A stretch of DNA of 64,000 nucleotides from Desulfobotulus mexicanus (GTDB lineage: Bacteria > Desulfobacterota > Desulfobacteria > Desulfobacterales > ASO4-4): NCBI RefSeq assembly GCF_006175995.1, contig NZ_VDMB01000012.1, positions 224 through 64,223 of the forward strand, in the 5' to 3' direction. The position numbers and the translations under genes were made by a program. The stretch's first letter is position 1, and each line of letters begins with the position of its first letter. Under the pieces are notes generated by a model, which was given only the letters and a program-made list of their open reading frames with translations, ran no database searches and was not told the DNA's origin. Below, piece by piece: positions 18,659 to 30,197 of the stretch.

Positions 18659-18808
18659 AAAATATTTACAACTTCCGCGGACAAAAAACTGTTTTTTGAA
18701 GAAGAGACCTACGCTATCTGTGGTGCTGTGTTTGAGGTTTATTGGGAAATGAGGTGCGCATTTCTGGAAGCTGTTTATCAGGAGTGTCTGGAATTGGAAT
18801 TTGTATAG
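18659..18808 (+). pseudogene. Remnant of a GxxExxY-family protein
   Basis: In one frame the sequence encodes FFEEETYAICGAVFEVY and then FLEAVYQECLELEF before a TAG, clearly the N-terminal half of a GxxExxY protein (the family has E.TY.I.GA..EV and G.GFLE.VY.E.L). It has no good start codon, a TAA lies just upstream in the same frame, and the C-terminal half is missing. It directly follows the ATPase/DUF4276 pair. The rest of 18609-18945 shows nothing else. Confidence 0.65.
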
Positions 18809-18945
18809 AGTCCTTTTCAAATCCATTGCAATCGGCTGTTGTGGAACCCTCCCTGTGCTGTGAAGAAGAAAGCTTCCCTTGATTTCTGTGCTTGTGACTA
18901 TGGGGCGGAACAGATCTAAGGGCTATTTTTTTTTAGAAAGAGTCT

Positions 18946-20370
18946 ATGCTTACAATTATTGCCATTGTTGTTTTCCTTGTGGAGATGCTGGCCATACTGA
19001 TGGCTGTGCATGCTGTGATGTATGCAAGAAGCTCTCAGGGTGCCGTCGCCTGGATGATTGCCCTTATTACCTTCCCCTGGCTGACCCTGCCCCTGTATCT
19101 GATTTTTGGAAGAAACAAGTTTCAGGGTTATGTGGAGGCCCTGCGTCAGGGGCAGTTTGAAAAAGCTCCGGAAGTGTCTTTACAGAATGAAGTTCTGGAA
19201 AAATTCAGGGTCTTTCCCCGTGAGAATCAGGAAGAAACCTTCCGGGTCATGGAGAATCTGGCACAGACACCTTTTACGGATGGGAATCAGGCCCGGCTTC
19301 TAATCAATGGCAAAAATACCTTTGAGGCTATTTTTTCGGCGATTTCTGAGGCAGAAGATTATATTCTTCTGGAATTTTTTATTGTTCGCCATGACTCTCT
19401 GGGAAAAGAGCTGCAGGATCTTCTGATAAAAAAGGCAGGGCAGGGGGTAAGGGTTTATTTTCTTTATGATGAGATAGGCAGCCGCAAACTGAAATCAGCC
19501 TATGGCCGAAAGCTGAGGGAAGCAGGTGTGCAGTTCCGGCCTTTTTTTACACGCCGGGGGCTGTTTAATCGTTTTCAGCTCAATTTCCGTAATCACCGGA
19601 AAATTGTGGTGGTTGATGGTAAAAAAGCCTTTGTGGGCGGTCATAATATTGGAAAGAATTATTTGGGGAAAAGTCTGCGTTTCGGATGCTGGCGGGATAC
19701 CCACATGGAACTTGAAGGGCCTGCGGTCATGGCCGTGCAAAGGGTGTTTGAGGGGGACTGGTACTGGGCCACCAGGGAACAGCTTTTCCTGAACTGGAAG
19801 CTGGAAAGAGCAGTCTCGCCGGGTATCCCCATGCTGGTTCTGCCCACGGACCCTGCCCATCATCTGGAGGCATGCTCCCTTCTTTTTGTCAATCTCATCC
19901 TCGCTGCAAAGAAAAGGGTCTGGATTGCAAGCCCTTATTTTGTTCCCAATGATGCGGTCATGCAGGCTTTGCAGATGGCTGCGCTGAGGGGGGTTGATGT
20001 GCGTATTCTTCTGCCTTCACGCTCGGACTTCTGGCTTGTGGATCTGGCGGGCTATGCCTGTATCCAGAAGCTTGCCATGGAAGGTATCCGGTTTTTTCGT
20101 TATCAGCCGGGTTTTTTGCATCAGAAGGTGATTCTGGTGGATGATCATCTGTCTGCCGTGGGAACTGCCAATGCGGATAATCGTTCTTTTCATCTGAATT
20201 TTGAAATTACACTGATTGCTGCGGATAAAAACATGGCGGCTCAGGTCTGCCGTATGCTGGAGAAGGATTTTGAGGTTTCTTTAGAGGTTGACGGAAGTGT
20301 TCTTCCCAGGCCAGAGTGGTTTTTTCGTTTTGCCGTGCGTTTTGCCAGTCTTTTTTCTCCTGTTCTGTAA
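18946..20370 (+). CDS. cls: Cardiolipin synthase (phospholipase D family)
   Basis: A membrane enzyme of 474 residues that joins two phosphatidylglycerols to make cardiolipin. Two N-terminal membrane segments (about 2-20 and 34-54) precede two PLD domains with HKD motifs: NHRKIVVVDG and LHQKVILVDD, each followed by GG or GTAN-type sequences. Order and length match bacterial Cls. It stands alone on its strand, with no clear terminator after the stop. Confidence 0.95.
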   Translation: MLTIIAIVVFLVEMLAILMAVHAVMYARSSQGAVAWMIALITFPWLTLPLYLIFGRNKFQGYVEALRQGQFEKAPEVSLQNEVLEKFRVFPRENQEETFRVMENLAQTPFTDGNQARLLINGKNTFEAIFSAISEAEDYILLEFFIVRHDSLGKELQDLLIKKAGQGVRVYFLYDEIGSRKLKSAYGRKLREAGVQFRPFFTRRGLFNRFQLNFRNHRKIVVVDGKKAFVGGHNIGKNYLGKSLRFGCWRDTHMELEGPAVMAVQRVFEGDWYWATREQLFLNWKLERAVSPGIPMLVLPTDPAHHLEACSLLFVNLILAAKKRVWIASPYFVPNDAVMQALQMAALRGVDVRILLPSRSDFWLVDLAGYACIQKLAMEGIRFFRYQPGFLHQKVILVDDHLSAVGTANADNRSFHLNFEITLIAADKNMAAQVCRMLEKDFEVSLEVDGSVLPRPEWFFRFAVRFASLFSPVL

Positions 20371-20428
20371 AAAAATCATCAGGGTAGTATCCGGAGGGAT
20401 AATTTTGATCTTCTGGCTGCTTCTGTGT

Positions 20429-20674
20429 TCAGGTATCTGTATCCCTATGGTTTCTGTCCCGATCTGCCTTGATTCGGAAAAAGGAGATCAGGGCAAAGGA
20501 AAGGCTGAACAGGATGATGAAATTTGCAGAAAAGAAAAAAAGAATGAAATAGCCGGGTTCTTCCAGCAGATAGGCCAGGCGCAGTACATGGACGCCAAAG
20601 AGGCTGAACCCAAGGGAAACAAGCATGAGAAAAGCGTAAAACAGCTGATAAGGGGAAGAAAAAAAACTTTTCAT
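20429..20674 (-). CDS. Small membrane protein, unknown
   Basis: An 81-residue protein with two strongly nonpolar segments (about 10-34 and 42-64) and a basic, Arg/Asp-rich tail. AAGGA lies 11 bases before the ATG. It occupies an otherwise empty stretch between cls and rsmG on the opposite strand. Could be chance, but composition favours a real membrane protein. Confidence 0.5.
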   Translation of the reverse strand: MKSFFSSPYQLFYAFLMLVSLGFSLFGVHVLRLAYLLEEPGYFILFFFSANFIILFSLSFALISFFRIKADRDRNHRDTDT

Positions 20675-20845
20675 GGGGTGGTTTTTCCTTTTCTGTACGG
20701 AACTGCCGATCTGTTTTTTTTAAAATATGTCTAAAATGTTTGTGATTTTAAGGGTTGCAGATTTAAAAATCGTTGAATCTTATTGAAATTTTAAAGATCT
20801 GTAAATGAATTAACTGTGATGATTAACGAAGAAGGGAAGAAAGCC

Positions 20846-21529
20846 ATGCAGGCAGGAGACAGCTTATGGTGTGAAAAGGTAAAAGAAGGTGCCGCACTCA
20901 TGGGCCTGAATCTGGCCCCGGATCTGCTGGAAGGTATTGCCCTGCATGTCAGAAACCTGATTCTTTGGAATAAAAAGATCAATCTGACGGCCATTACAGA
21001 TCCTCTGGAGGTGGCGGAAAAGCATGTGCTGGATTCCCTTGCCGTCATTTCCCATCTGCCTGCTGGTGGCAGGGTGCTGGATATGGGAAGCGGTGGGGGA
21101 TTTCCCGGTATGGTCATTGCACTCATGCGGTCGGATCTGGATGTGCTGATGGTGGATAGCGTGCAGAAAAAAATGGTGTTTGTTCAGGATGTGATCCGCT
21201 CCCTGAAAATTACCAATGCCAGAGCCCTGCATACCCGTGTGGAATCTTTGGAAGAAAAAGATTTTTCATGCGTGGTTTCAAGGGCCTTTACTTCTCTGGA
21301 ACGTTTTGTTTCCTTGGGCCTTCCCTTTCTGGGACCATCGGGAAGTATCATTGCCATGAAAGGTCCCGATGGAAGGGATGAAACAGCGGCGGCAGCCCCT
21401 TTGTTTCCTGAGCTTGTAATGGACTGCCGGACCTATGGCCTGCCCTTTGGCGGTGGGGAACGCTCCGTGGTGCTTATACGGCGGCGGGAGGCTATGCCTT
21501 CCTTGACAGCATCGGTCAAGATGGCTTAG
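20846..21529 (+). CDS. rsmG: 16S rRNA (guanine527-N7)-methyltransferase RsmG
   Basis: SAM-dependent methyltransferase of 227 residues. Motifs are ILWNKKINLTAI, then the SAM-binding VLDMGSGGGFPG and MVDSVQKKM, and a VSRAFTSLERF segment, all typical of RsmG (GidB). I prefer ATG 20846, preceded by AGGGA, because it gives a family-like distance to the LWNK segment; an in-frame ATG at 20816 lacks a ribosome site. It precedes ileS on the same strand. Confidence 0.93.
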   Translation: MQAGDSLWCEKVKEGAALMGLNLAPDLLEGIALHVRNLILWNKKINLTAITDPLEVAEKHVLDSLAVISHLPAGGRVLDMGSGGGFPGMVIALMRSDLDVLMVDSVQKKMVFVQDVIRSLKITNARALHTRVESLEEKDFSCVVSRAFTSLERFVSLGLPFLGPSGSIIAMKGPDGRDETAAAAPLFPELVMDCRTYGLPFGGGERSVVLIRRREAMPSLTASVKMA

Positions 21530-21615
21530 ATATTCCAGCCTTATATATAAGGTAGCATCAGAATATTACCGTGTCTGTGACACTTTACCCTTTGAATACT
21601 GGAGAGTATTTTCCC

Positions 21616-24399
21616 ATGGATTATAAAAAAAGTCTGAATCTTCCGGTAACGGATTTCCCCATGAAGGCAGGTCTGACACAGCGGGAACCTGTGCAGCTTG
21701 CGGATTGGGAAAAAAATAAACTTTATGAAAAAATCCGTTCCGCCAGTGCGGGCCGCCCTAAGTTCATCCTGCACGACGGGCCTCCCTATGCCAATGGTAA
21801 TATCCACATCGGCACGGCCCTGAACAAGATTCTGAAAGATATAATTGTTCGTTCCCGGCAGATGGCTGGCTTTGATGCGCCCTATGTACCGGGCTGGGAC
21901 TGCCACGGTCTTCCCATTGAACACAATGTGGATAAAAAGCTTGGGAAGAAAAAGGAAGAGATGAGTACGGTAGAGATCCGTCAGCAGTGCCGGAGCTATG
22001 CTGAGAATTTTCTGAATGTTCAGCGCGAGGAGTTCAAAAGGCTGGGGGTGATGGGTGAATGGGACAATCCCTATCAGACCATGGCCTTTGCCTATGAAGC
22101 GGCCATTGCAAAGGCCTGCGGTCTTTTTGCCCTGAACGGAGGCCTGTATCGTGGGAAAAAACCCATCCACTGGTGCTGTAGTTGTCAGACCGCACTGGCT
22201 GAGGCGGAAATTGAGCACAAGGACGAGCGGTCCCCCTCCATTTTTGTGGCTTTCCCCCTGAAAAAGGATCTGGGCCTTGGCAAGCCTGTGGATATGCTGA
22301 TCTGGACCACAACACCCTGGACCATCCCCGCCAACTTAGGTATCTGTCTGCATCCTGATTTTGTTTATACCGGTGTGGACATGGGTGATCGCATCCGCAT
22401 TGTGGCCAAGGATATGGCCGAAGATCTCATGAAGAGTTTTGCTGTGGAAAGTTTCTCCCTTGCAGGGGAGTGGACGGGAAAAGAGCTTGAGAATCTTGAG
22501 TGTACTCACCCGTTTTATGATCGTATATCCCCTGTGATCATGGGAGAGCATGTAACCCTGGAAGCTGGAACAGGATGTGTGCATACGGCACCCGGCCATG
22601 GTGCCGATGACTATATTGTGGGCGGGCGTTATGGTCTCCCACCCTATTCCCCTGTGGAAGACAATGGCTGTTACACCGAAGAGGTGGGCGAAGATCTGGC
22701 GGGGGTTTTTGTCTTTAAAGCCAATGAAATGGTGATGGAAAAGCTTGCCTCAGCCGGGCATCTTGTCCATCGCATGGATATGGCGCACAGCTATCCCCAT
22801 TGCTGGCGGTGTAAAAAACCTGTGATTTTCCGGGCCACGCCCCAGTGGTTCATCTCCATGGAAAACAATGAACTCAGGAAAAAAGCCTTAGAGGAAATTG
22901 ACCGTGTAGAGTGGATTCCCAAATGGGGCCGGGAGCGGATTTTCGGAATGATTGCCAACAGGCCTGACTGGTGTGTTTCACGTCAGCGTTCCTGGGGTGT
23001 TCCCATCCCCATGTTCTATTGCGAGGACTGCGGCAGTCTGTTCATGAATAATGAGACTTTAGACCGGATTTATGAAACCTTCCTTGAAAAGGGAGCAGAT
23101 GTCTGGTTTGAGCAGGAGGCTTCCCATTTCCTTGCGGGTGAAGCAAAATGCTGTGACTGCGGTTCTGCCCGTTTTGTAAAGGAAAGTGATATTCTGGATG
23201 TATGGTTTGATTCCGGTGTGAGCCATATGGCTGTTCTGGAGGAAAGAAAGGATGTGCTTTCCTGGCCTGCCGATCTTTACCTTGAGGGCAGTGATCAGCA
23301 CAGGGGGTGGTTTCACAGCTCCCTTCTCACTTCCGTGGGTCTGAAGGACAAGGCCCCTTACCGTGCTGTGCTGACCCATGGCTTTGTGGTGGATGGAGAA
23401 GGCCGGAAGATGTCTAAATCCGTGGGCAATGTCATTGCTCCGGAAAAGGTTATCAAACAGCATGGTGCGGAAATTCTGCGTCTCTGGGTGGCTTCTTCCG
23501 ATTACAAGGATGATGTGCGCATTTCAGATAATATTCTGCGCCAGCTTTCCGAAGCTTACCGCCGTATCCGAAACACCTGCCGTTTTCTCGTCAGCAATCT
23601 TTATGATTTTAATCCTTCGGTACACAGTGTGGCGGATAGCGATCTCACAGAACTGGACCGCTATGCCCTGCACAGGTTGGATCAGTTGGTGGGCCGGGTG
23701 GAAAAGGCCTACGGGAACTATGGTTTCCATACGATTTATCATGGTCTGCATAATTTCTGCACTCTGGATCTTTCGGCATTTTATCTGGATATTATCAAGG
23801 ATCGGCTCTATACGGAAGCTGCATCAGGAAACCTGCGCCGCAGCGCCCAGACGGCGATGTTCCGCATTGTGGATGCCCTTGTTCGCATGATGGCACCCAT
23901 TCTTCCTTTTACAGCAGAGGAAGTCTGGCCCCATATGCCCCTTTGGACGGATAAGGAAGAAAGTGTACACCTGGCAGCCATGCCCAAGGCTCAGGGCTTT
24001 AGCGATGAAAAACTGGTTTCCCGCTGGGAAGGTCTTTCCCGTGTTCGTTCCGAAGTGCTCAAGATGCTGGAACTGGCCCGCAGGGAAAAAACCATCGGAC
24101 ATCCCCTGGATGCCGAGGTGCTTCTGGCGGCCAGTGGTGAAACCGCTGAGCTGCTGGCGGGTTTTGACACTGCCTTGTTGAAAAATGTTTTCATCGTCAG
24201 TGCCGTGACCTTAAAGGACAGCTCCGAGGGTCTTGCGCCTGCAGCAGATTCTGAGGAGCTTTTCATCGGTGTTGTCCGGGCGGGCGGTGAAAAGTGCGTG
24301 CGCTGCTGGGTACGGGATGCCAGTGTGGGGCATTCTCCGGATCATCCCGAGATCTGTGATCGTTGCATGAAGGCTATGGAAACCATGGAAATGGTATAG
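21616..24399 (+). CDS. ileS: Isoleucyl-tRNA synthetase
   Basis: Class I synthetase of 927 residues with the HIGH-type motif ([11 protein letters not shown]), the editing domain ([13 protein letters not shown]), the KMSKS motif ([10 protein letters not shown]) and a C-terminal zinc site made by CVRCW and CDRC. ATG 21616 with GGAGAG upstream gives the standard N-terminus; a GTG 45 bases earlier is possible. It heads a run ileS-lspA-holA-pyk, and the ileS-lspA neighbourhood is widely conserved. Confidence 0.97.
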   Translation: MDYKKSLNLPVTDFPMKAGLTQREPVQLADWEKNKLYEKIRSASAGRPKFILHDGPPYANGNIHIGTALNKILKDIIVRSRQMAGFDAPYVPGWDCHGLPIEHNVDKKLGKKKEEMSTVEIRQQCRSYAENFLNVQREEFKRLGVMGEWDNPYQTMAFAYEAAIAKACGLFALNGGLYRGKKPIHWCCSCQTALAEAEIEHKDERSPSIFVAFPLKKDLGLGKPVDMLIWTTTPWTIPANLGICLHPDFVYTGVDMGDRIRIVAKDMAEDLMKSFAVESFSLAGEWTGKELENLECTHPFYDRISPVIMGEHVTLEAGTGCVHTAPGHGADDYIVGGRYGLPPYSPVEDNGCYTEEVGEDLAGVFVFKANEMVMEKLASAGHLVHRMDMAHSYPHCWRCKKPVIFRATPQWFISMENNELRKKALEEIDRVEWIPKWGRERIFGMIANRPDWCVSRQRSWGVPIPMFYCEDCGSLFMNNETLDRIYETFLEKGADVWFEQEASHFLAGEAKCCDCGSARFVKESDILDVWFDSGVSHMAVLEERKDVLSWPADLYLEGSDQHRGWFHSSLLTSVGLKDKAPYRAVLTHGFVVDGEGRKMSKSVGNVIAPEKVIKQHGAEILRLWVASSDYKDDVRISDNILRQLSEAYRRIRNTCRFLVSNLYDFNPSVHSVADSDLTELDRYALHRLDQLVGRVEKAYGNYGFHTIYHGLHNFCTLDLSAFYLDIIKDRLYTEAASGNLRRSAQTAMFRIVDALVRMMAPILPFTAEEVWPHMPLWTDKEESVHLAAMPKAQGFSDEKLVSRWEGLSRVRSEVLKMLELARREKTIGHPLDAEVLLAASGETAELLAGFDTALLKNVFIVSAVTLKDSSEGLAPAADSEELFIGVVRAGGEKCVRCWVRDASVGHSPDHPEICDRCMKAMETMEMV

Positions 24400-24528
24400 T
24401 TTTTACCCTTGCTCCGGCAGGCAGTTAAAGGCGTTTTTATGGTTTATGAAAATTGCCATTGCTGTTGCCTTATTGCCGGGGCAATGCCCTTGCATCTGCA
24501 TCAACCCTATGGCAGAAACAGGAGTTCC

Positions 24529-25020
24529 ATGATTAATCAAAGAATCGTTTTTCTTCTCTGGGTAGCCAGTTTTGTGGTGCTCACAGATCAGGTGACCAAG
24601 CACCTTGTGCATACTGGCATGGTATATGGCAGTTCCATTCCTTTGATTCCCGGTCTTTTTGATCTGACCCATGTACACAATCCCGGTGGAGCCTTCGGTT
24701 TCCTTGCGGGGCAGAGTGAGCTGATCCGTAAGATAGTCTTTATTTTTGTCTCTGGCCTTGCCACCCTGATGATTCTCTATTTCTATCACAGAACACCCAT
24801 GAATTTTCTGTGGCTGCGGACGGGTCTGGCTTTGATATTCGGCGGGGCTGTGGGAAACATGACCGACCGCATACGTTTTGGTTACGTGATAGATTTTTTT
24901 GATGTGTACTGGAAAACCTGGCACTGGCCGGCCTTTAATGTGGCGGATTCGGCTATATGCGTGGGTATGGGTATCTTTGTTTTCCATGTGCTGTTTAAAA
25001 AACTGCCAGAGGGTTTTTAG
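24529..25020 (+). CDS. lspA: Lipoprotein signal peptidase LspA
   Basis: Signal peptidase II, an inner-membrane aspartic protease of 163 residues that cleaves prolipoproteins. Four membrane segments are visible, and the two catalytic aspartates lie in GNMTDR and FNVADS. ATG 24529 has AGGAG five bases upstream, so I chose it over an upstream in-frame start. It follows ileS, its common neighbour. Confidence 0.95.
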   Translation: MINQRIVFLLWVASFVVLTDQVTKHLVHTGMVYGSSIPLIPGLFDLTHVHNPGGAFGFLAGQSELIRKIVFIFVSGLATLMILYFYHRTPMNFLWLRTGLALIFGGAVGNMTDRIRFGYVIDFFDVYWKTWHWPAFNVADSAICVGMGIFVFHVLFKKLPEGF

Positions 25021-25094
25021 CATTGCCCGGCAATCAAAGGGAATCAATTTAAAGGCAGAATCCGGGGTGAAAATCCCTTTCAAGGGGTATTTAC

Positions 25095-26492
25095 ATGGTG
25101 GAAATTCGTTATACGGAGCTGTCTGAGGTTTTACGGCAGCAGGAGAAAGAGGGTTTTTCTCCTGTATTTCTGATACATGGTGAGTCCTTTCTCTGTGATA
25201 ATGCCGTGGAAAAGCTTGCAGCTGCTCTTGGTTCCAGAGAAGCCTTTGAGGCTCTGGAAGGGGCACAGGTGAGGCTGCGGGATGCCCTGGAAGAGATCAG
25301 CACCTTTTCCCTTTTTGGCTCAGGCAAGGTTGTGGGATTGCTGGGGGCCCGTATTTTTGATTCCGGGAGTGAGGCCCAGGCACTGGCGGAAAAAGCCGAA
25401 AAAGCAGCCCAAAAGGGCAAAACGAAGCAGGCCATTCCTTTTTTTCTAAGATATCTGGCTTTGAAGGGCATGACTCTGGAATCCCTTGTATCCACGGGTG
25501 GAAAGAAAAAGAAGATTTCTGAAAAAGATGCATGGATGCAGCCTCTGGCAGAGACCTGCCTGCAAAAGGGTTTGAAAGTTCCTGATTCCATGGATGAAGG
25601 AGAACTCCTTTTAAAGGCCATTGAAAAGGGTTTTTCTGCAGGGCATCATTTGCTGATTACCGTGGATCAGGTGGACAGGCGCAGGGTGCTTTATAAAAAA
25701 CTTGCCGCATCGGCCTGTGTGGTGGATTGCAGTGTGCCTTCGGGAAACCGGCGTCAGGACCGGGAAGCCAGGGACGAAATGATGCGGGAATGCCTTGTTG
25801 GGGTTCTTGGCAGGGCGGGTAAAACCATTGATCCCAGAGCTGCCAGCCGTCTTCTGGAGCTGACGGGTTTTGATCTGCGCATGCTTGTGGCCAACCTTGA
25901 AAAGCTGGCGGATTTTGCAGGGGATCGAAAGGGAATTACCCTTAAGGATGTGGAGGAAGTTCTTGTTCGTACCCGGCAGGATCCCATCTTCGTTTTTACG
26001 GGGGCCGTGGCGGACCGGAATGCCTCCGAAGCTCTTTTTTCCCTTGCCGGTCTCATTAAAGACGGTATGCATCCTTTACAGGCCCTTTCAGCACTGGTGA
26101 ATCAGTTCAGAAAACTTGTGACGGCCATGGATTTTCTCATTTCTCCTGCGGGCAAAGGCTGGACCCGGCGCATGGCCTATGATGGTTTCACCCGTTTTGT
26201 TCTGCCCGCCCTTCTGGATCATGAGGCGGCCCTTAAAGCCATGCGTCAGGAATGGGACGATAGCGGTGAGGTGGCAGCCAAAGCAACGGATCTGGGAATT
26301 GCCGGGAACGGGAAAAATCCTTATCCCATTTATCAGACCCTTTTGCGGGCAGAGCGTTTTGAAAGGCGGGAGCTGGAGCAGGCCATGGCAATTCTTGCGG
26401 AAGCGGACCTGCGTATCAAGTCCGGCATGGATGCAACGAAGGTTCTTGAGTCTGCCATTCTGCGCATTGGTCTGGGTTCAGGGGTTGCATAA
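25095..26492 (+). CDS. holA: DNA polymerase III subunit delta, long form
   Basis: Clamp-loader delta subunit. FSPVFLIHGESFLCDNAVEKL matches the N-terminus of the family, and the segment LLELTGFDLRMLVANLEKLA and the C-terminal LLRAERFERRELEQAMAIL-type helices fit domains II and III. At 465 residues it is about 120 longer than usual HolA. The extra length lies mainly at residues 90-170, a Lys/Ala-rich insertion. ATG 25095 has AAGGGG eight bases upstream. Confidence 0.85.
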   Translation: MVEIRYTELSEVLRQQEKEGFSPVFLIHGESFLCDNAVEKLAAALGSREAFEALEGAQVRLRDALEEISTFSLFGSGKVVGLLGARIFDSGSEAQALAEKAEKAAQKGKTKQAIPFFLRYLALKGMTLESLVSTGGKKKKISEKDAWMQPLAETCLQKGLKVPDSMDEGELLLKAIEKGFSAGHHLLITVDQVDRRRVLYKKLAASACVVDCSVPSGNRRQDREARDEMMRECLVGVLGRAGKTIDPRAASRLLELTGFDLRMLVANLEKLADFAGDRKGITLKDVEEVLVRTRQDPIFVFTGAVADRNASEALFSLAGLIKDGMHPLQALSALVNQFRKLVTAMDFLISPAGKGWTRRMAYDGFTRFVLPALLDHEAALKAMRQEWDDSGEVAAKATDLGIAGNGKNPYPIYQTLLRAERFERRELEQAMAILAEADLRIKSGMDATKVLESAILRIGLGSGVA

Positions 26493-26526
26493 AACAAAGA
26501 GGCTGTATTGTCTGAAAGGTATTTTC

Positions 26527-27924
26527 ATGCAAAAAACAAAAATTATCTGTACCATAGGCCCTGCCTGTTCCAGTGAGAATATTCTTGAAGACATGATACG
26601 GGCGGGTATGCGGGTGGCCCGGTTAAATTTTTCCCACGGCAGCCATGAAGACCATGGTCTCATGATACGGCGTATCCGTGCCATATCTAAAAAATTAGAT
26701 ATACCCGTAGCCATTCTTCAGGATCTCTGCGGTCCTAAAATCCGGGTGGGCAAACTGCCCCATGAGGGAGTCCGCCTTGTGGCGGGTTCTGAAATCAGGC
26801 TTTCAACCCTGGAGGATGCCGGAGAGGTTATTCCCGTGACCTATGAGGGGCTTGCCCGGGATGTGACCGTGGGAGATACCCTGCTTCTGGCCGATGGCAT
26901 GATGGAACTGCTTGTGCTGGAAAAAGGGGCTGTGGAAATTGGCTGCCGCGTGGTGACAGGCGGTGTGCTGACATCGGGTAAGGGCATTAATCTTCCCTCA
27001 GGCACCCTGAAAATTCCGGCTCTGACGGAAAAGGACAGGCTGGATCTGGAGTTTGGTCTTGGCTGCGGTGTGGATTATGTGGCCCTTTCCTTTGTGCGCA
27101 GCGCTGAAGATATCCGGGAAGTGAAGACCATTGTGGCTGCTTTCGGGCAGGATACTCCTGTGATTGCCAAGATAGAAAAACATGAAGCCCTGGATAATAT
27201 GGTGGAAATTCTGGCGGAAGCTGATGCCATTATGGTGGCCAGGGGCGATCTGGGGGTGGAAATTCCCCTGGAAAACGTGCCAGACATCCAGAAAGATCTG
27301 GTACGCATGGCCAATGCGGTCGGAAAACCTGTGATCATAGCCACGCAGATGATGAAATCCATGGTGGAAAGCCCAAGACCCACAAGGGCCGAGGCCAATG
27401 ACGTGGCCAATGCCGTACTGGACGGTACCGATGCCCTCATGCTTTCGGAAGAAACGGCCATGGGCACATTTCCCGTGGAAGCTGTGCAGTATATGGCAAA
27501 GATAGCGGCCCGTGCGGAAAGGATTTTTCCCCATGAACGTTACCGGGAAAAGCCCGAGGACTCAGGTGTACCGGAGTCCGTAGCCAGAGCTTCGGCCATG
27601 CTGGCCGACGAGCTGGATGCCGCTGCTGTGGTGGCACCCACCCGCAGCGGGTTTACTGCTGCCCAGATTGCCCGGTTCAGGCCCCGATGTCCCATTCTGG
27701 CCTTAAGCCCTGAGGCAAAGGTTGTGCAGCGGCTCTGTCTCCACTGGGGTTGCATACCAAGGCTCTTTGAAGAGGAGCAGGATACTGACACCATGATTGA
27801 AAAGGCTGGCAATGCGGCTCTGGAAGCAGGACTGGCTAAGGCAGGTCAGTCTGTTATTCTTACGGCAGGGCATCCCATCTGGCAGAAGGGAACAACCAAT
27901 ATGGTGAAGGTGCGGGTGCTTTAG
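26527..27924 (+). CDS. pyk: Pyruvate kinase
   Basis: Glycolytic enzyme of 465 residues that converts phosphoenolpyruvate and ADP to pyruvate and ATP. It starts KTKIICTIGPA, has LNFSHG, the catalytic IAKIEKHEAL segment, MVARGDLGVE, IIATQMMKSM and PTRAEANDVANAV, the pyruvate kinase signatures in order. ATG 26527 with AAAGGT upstream is the family start, although the frame is open into holA. No terminator is visible; a MITE-like repeat follows. Confidence 0.97.
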   Translation: MQKTKIICTIGPACSSENILEDMIRAGMRVARLNFSHGSHEDHGLMIRRIRAISKKLDIPVAILQDLCGPKIRVGKLPHEGVRLVAGSEIRLSTLEDAGEVIPVTYEGLARDVTVGDTLLLADGMMELLVLEKGAVEIGCRVVTGGVLTSGKGINLPSGTLKIPALTEKDRLDLEFGLGCGVDYVALSFVRSAEDIREVKTIVAAFGQDTPVIAKIEKHEALDNMVEILAEADAIMVARGDLGVEIPLENVPDIQKDLVRMANAVGKPVIIATQMMKSMVESPRPTRAEANDVANAVLDGTDALMLSEETAMGTFPVEAVQYMAKIAARAERIFPHERYREKPEDSGVPESVARASAMLADELDAAAVVAPTRSGFTAAQIARFRPRCPILALSPEAKVVQRLCLHWGCIPRLFEEEQDTDTMIEKAGNAALEAGLAKAGQSVILTAGHPIWQKGTTNMVKVRVL

Positions 27925-27984
27925 GCCACTTTCCCACAGGTAAAGAAGCTCTAGGAATCCGGCATTCAAGATCCATAGTAATTA

Positions 27985-28212
27985 TTCAGCACATTTTACC
28001 CTGAGAGATTGTGTATTAATTTCAAAGCCGTGGTTCCAGCAAAAGACAATAGGGCTGTTTGTGAGTGACATTGCAATCGTTTCGGATTCCGGCACTCAAG
28101 CCATAACACCAAGGCCTGCTATGAAAATAATGGGCTTTTAAAAGCTTGAGTGCCGGAGTGCTAATAAGAAGCGGCAAACAGCCTGACCTTTGTATAGTCT
28201 GACAGCTATGGT
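27985..28212 (-). repeat. MITE-like repeat, inverted copy C
   Basis: Reads, on the minus strand, as a shortened version of the repeats at 39934-40270 and 43650-44035: it shares the AGCTGTCAG end, the CAGGCTGTTTGCC stretch, the ATCCGAAACGATTGCAATG block, and an AATGTGCTGAAT end. The middle is replaced by a nested hairpin element (28088-28157). A further half-hairpin, AATCCGGCATTCAAG, lies just outside at about 27957. No gene in 27925-28220. Confidence 0.7.
28088..28157. repeat. Nested 70-bp hairpin element in copy C
   Basis: TCCGGCACTCAAGC (28088-28101) and GCTTGAGTGCCGGA (28144-28157) are perfect 14-bp inverted repeats around a 42-base loop. The arms match those of the element inside copy B (43706-43780), but the loops differ. 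Confidence 0.7.
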
Positions 28213-28220
28213 TCTTTATT

Positions 28221-28628
28221 TTACCTGACTTCATCGGATCCAAGTTTACGGTTGAGCTGGCTGAAAAGTTCTTTTTGTTTTTCTTTCTGTTTTTTCTGGA
28301 AATTTTCAATTTCCATATTTTTTTTCTGTCTGCTATTCTTAAAAGACTCAATTTCTGCCTGTATGGCTTTTTCTTCCCGGTGCTTCGGCAGTGTCTCCAG
28401 AGCCTGCATATCCTCAATGAAATAACGGGATGTGCCTGCCTGATCAATACATTCAATAATTCCGGCCTTTTCCATCTGACGGATGAGAATCAGTATTTCT
28501 TCCGCTGACATTTTCAGAATGGAGGATATGTCGGTTATTGCCGGGGGGATACCATTTTTCTGGTGGGTACAGACGCGGATGGCAGCCACCAGAAGATGGG
28601 CTGTTTCATAGGGGCTTTTTCCGTGCAT
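28221..28628 (-). CDS. Winged-helix-like hypothetical protein with coiled-coil tail
   Basis: A 135-residue protein. The first half (about 1-75) looks like a winged helix (AITDISSILKMSAEEILILI then MEKAGIIECI), so DNA binding is likely; the second half is Lys/Glu/Gln-rich and predicted coiled coil. I chose ATG 28628 because it follows a purine-rich stretch (GGAAAGGAAAAC-like) better than the earlier in-frame start. It is divergent from eno and could regulate it, but nothing shows that. Confidence 0.65.
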   Translation of the reverse strand: MHGKSPYETAHLLVAAIRVCTHQKNGIPPAITDISSILKMSAEEILILIRQMEKAGIIECIDQAGTSRYFIEDMQALETLPKHREEKAIQAEIESFKNSRQKKNMEIENFQKKQKEKQKELFSQLNRKLGSDEVR

Positions 28629-28814
28629 GGTTTTCCTTTCCGGCAATGGCCTTTGTTTATGGTTCTGGCGTATCTGGGGTATTGTCCTGCTGGCCTGATA
28701 CAGGCTTCCTTGACATAAAATTCCATGAAGAGTATCAGTTCATGGACTTTTGTCAATCTGAGTATATTGTTAAAATGTGTTTTAATCTTTTAATTTCATA
28801 TAGTTGATTTTTAA

Positions 28815-30122
<1,308 letters not shown>

Positions 30123-30197
30123 TTTTGTGCCTTGATAAACAGGGGATTTCGTTGGATCAGATGTTCAATGCCATATTTTTTCAGGGAGGAGGCCTGT

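Noticed and set aside
26179-26526. Extended N-terminus of pyruvate kinase inside holA
   Set aside because: The upstream part overlaps holA by over 300 bases and is unrelated to pyruvate kinase; the family start is the ATG at 26527.
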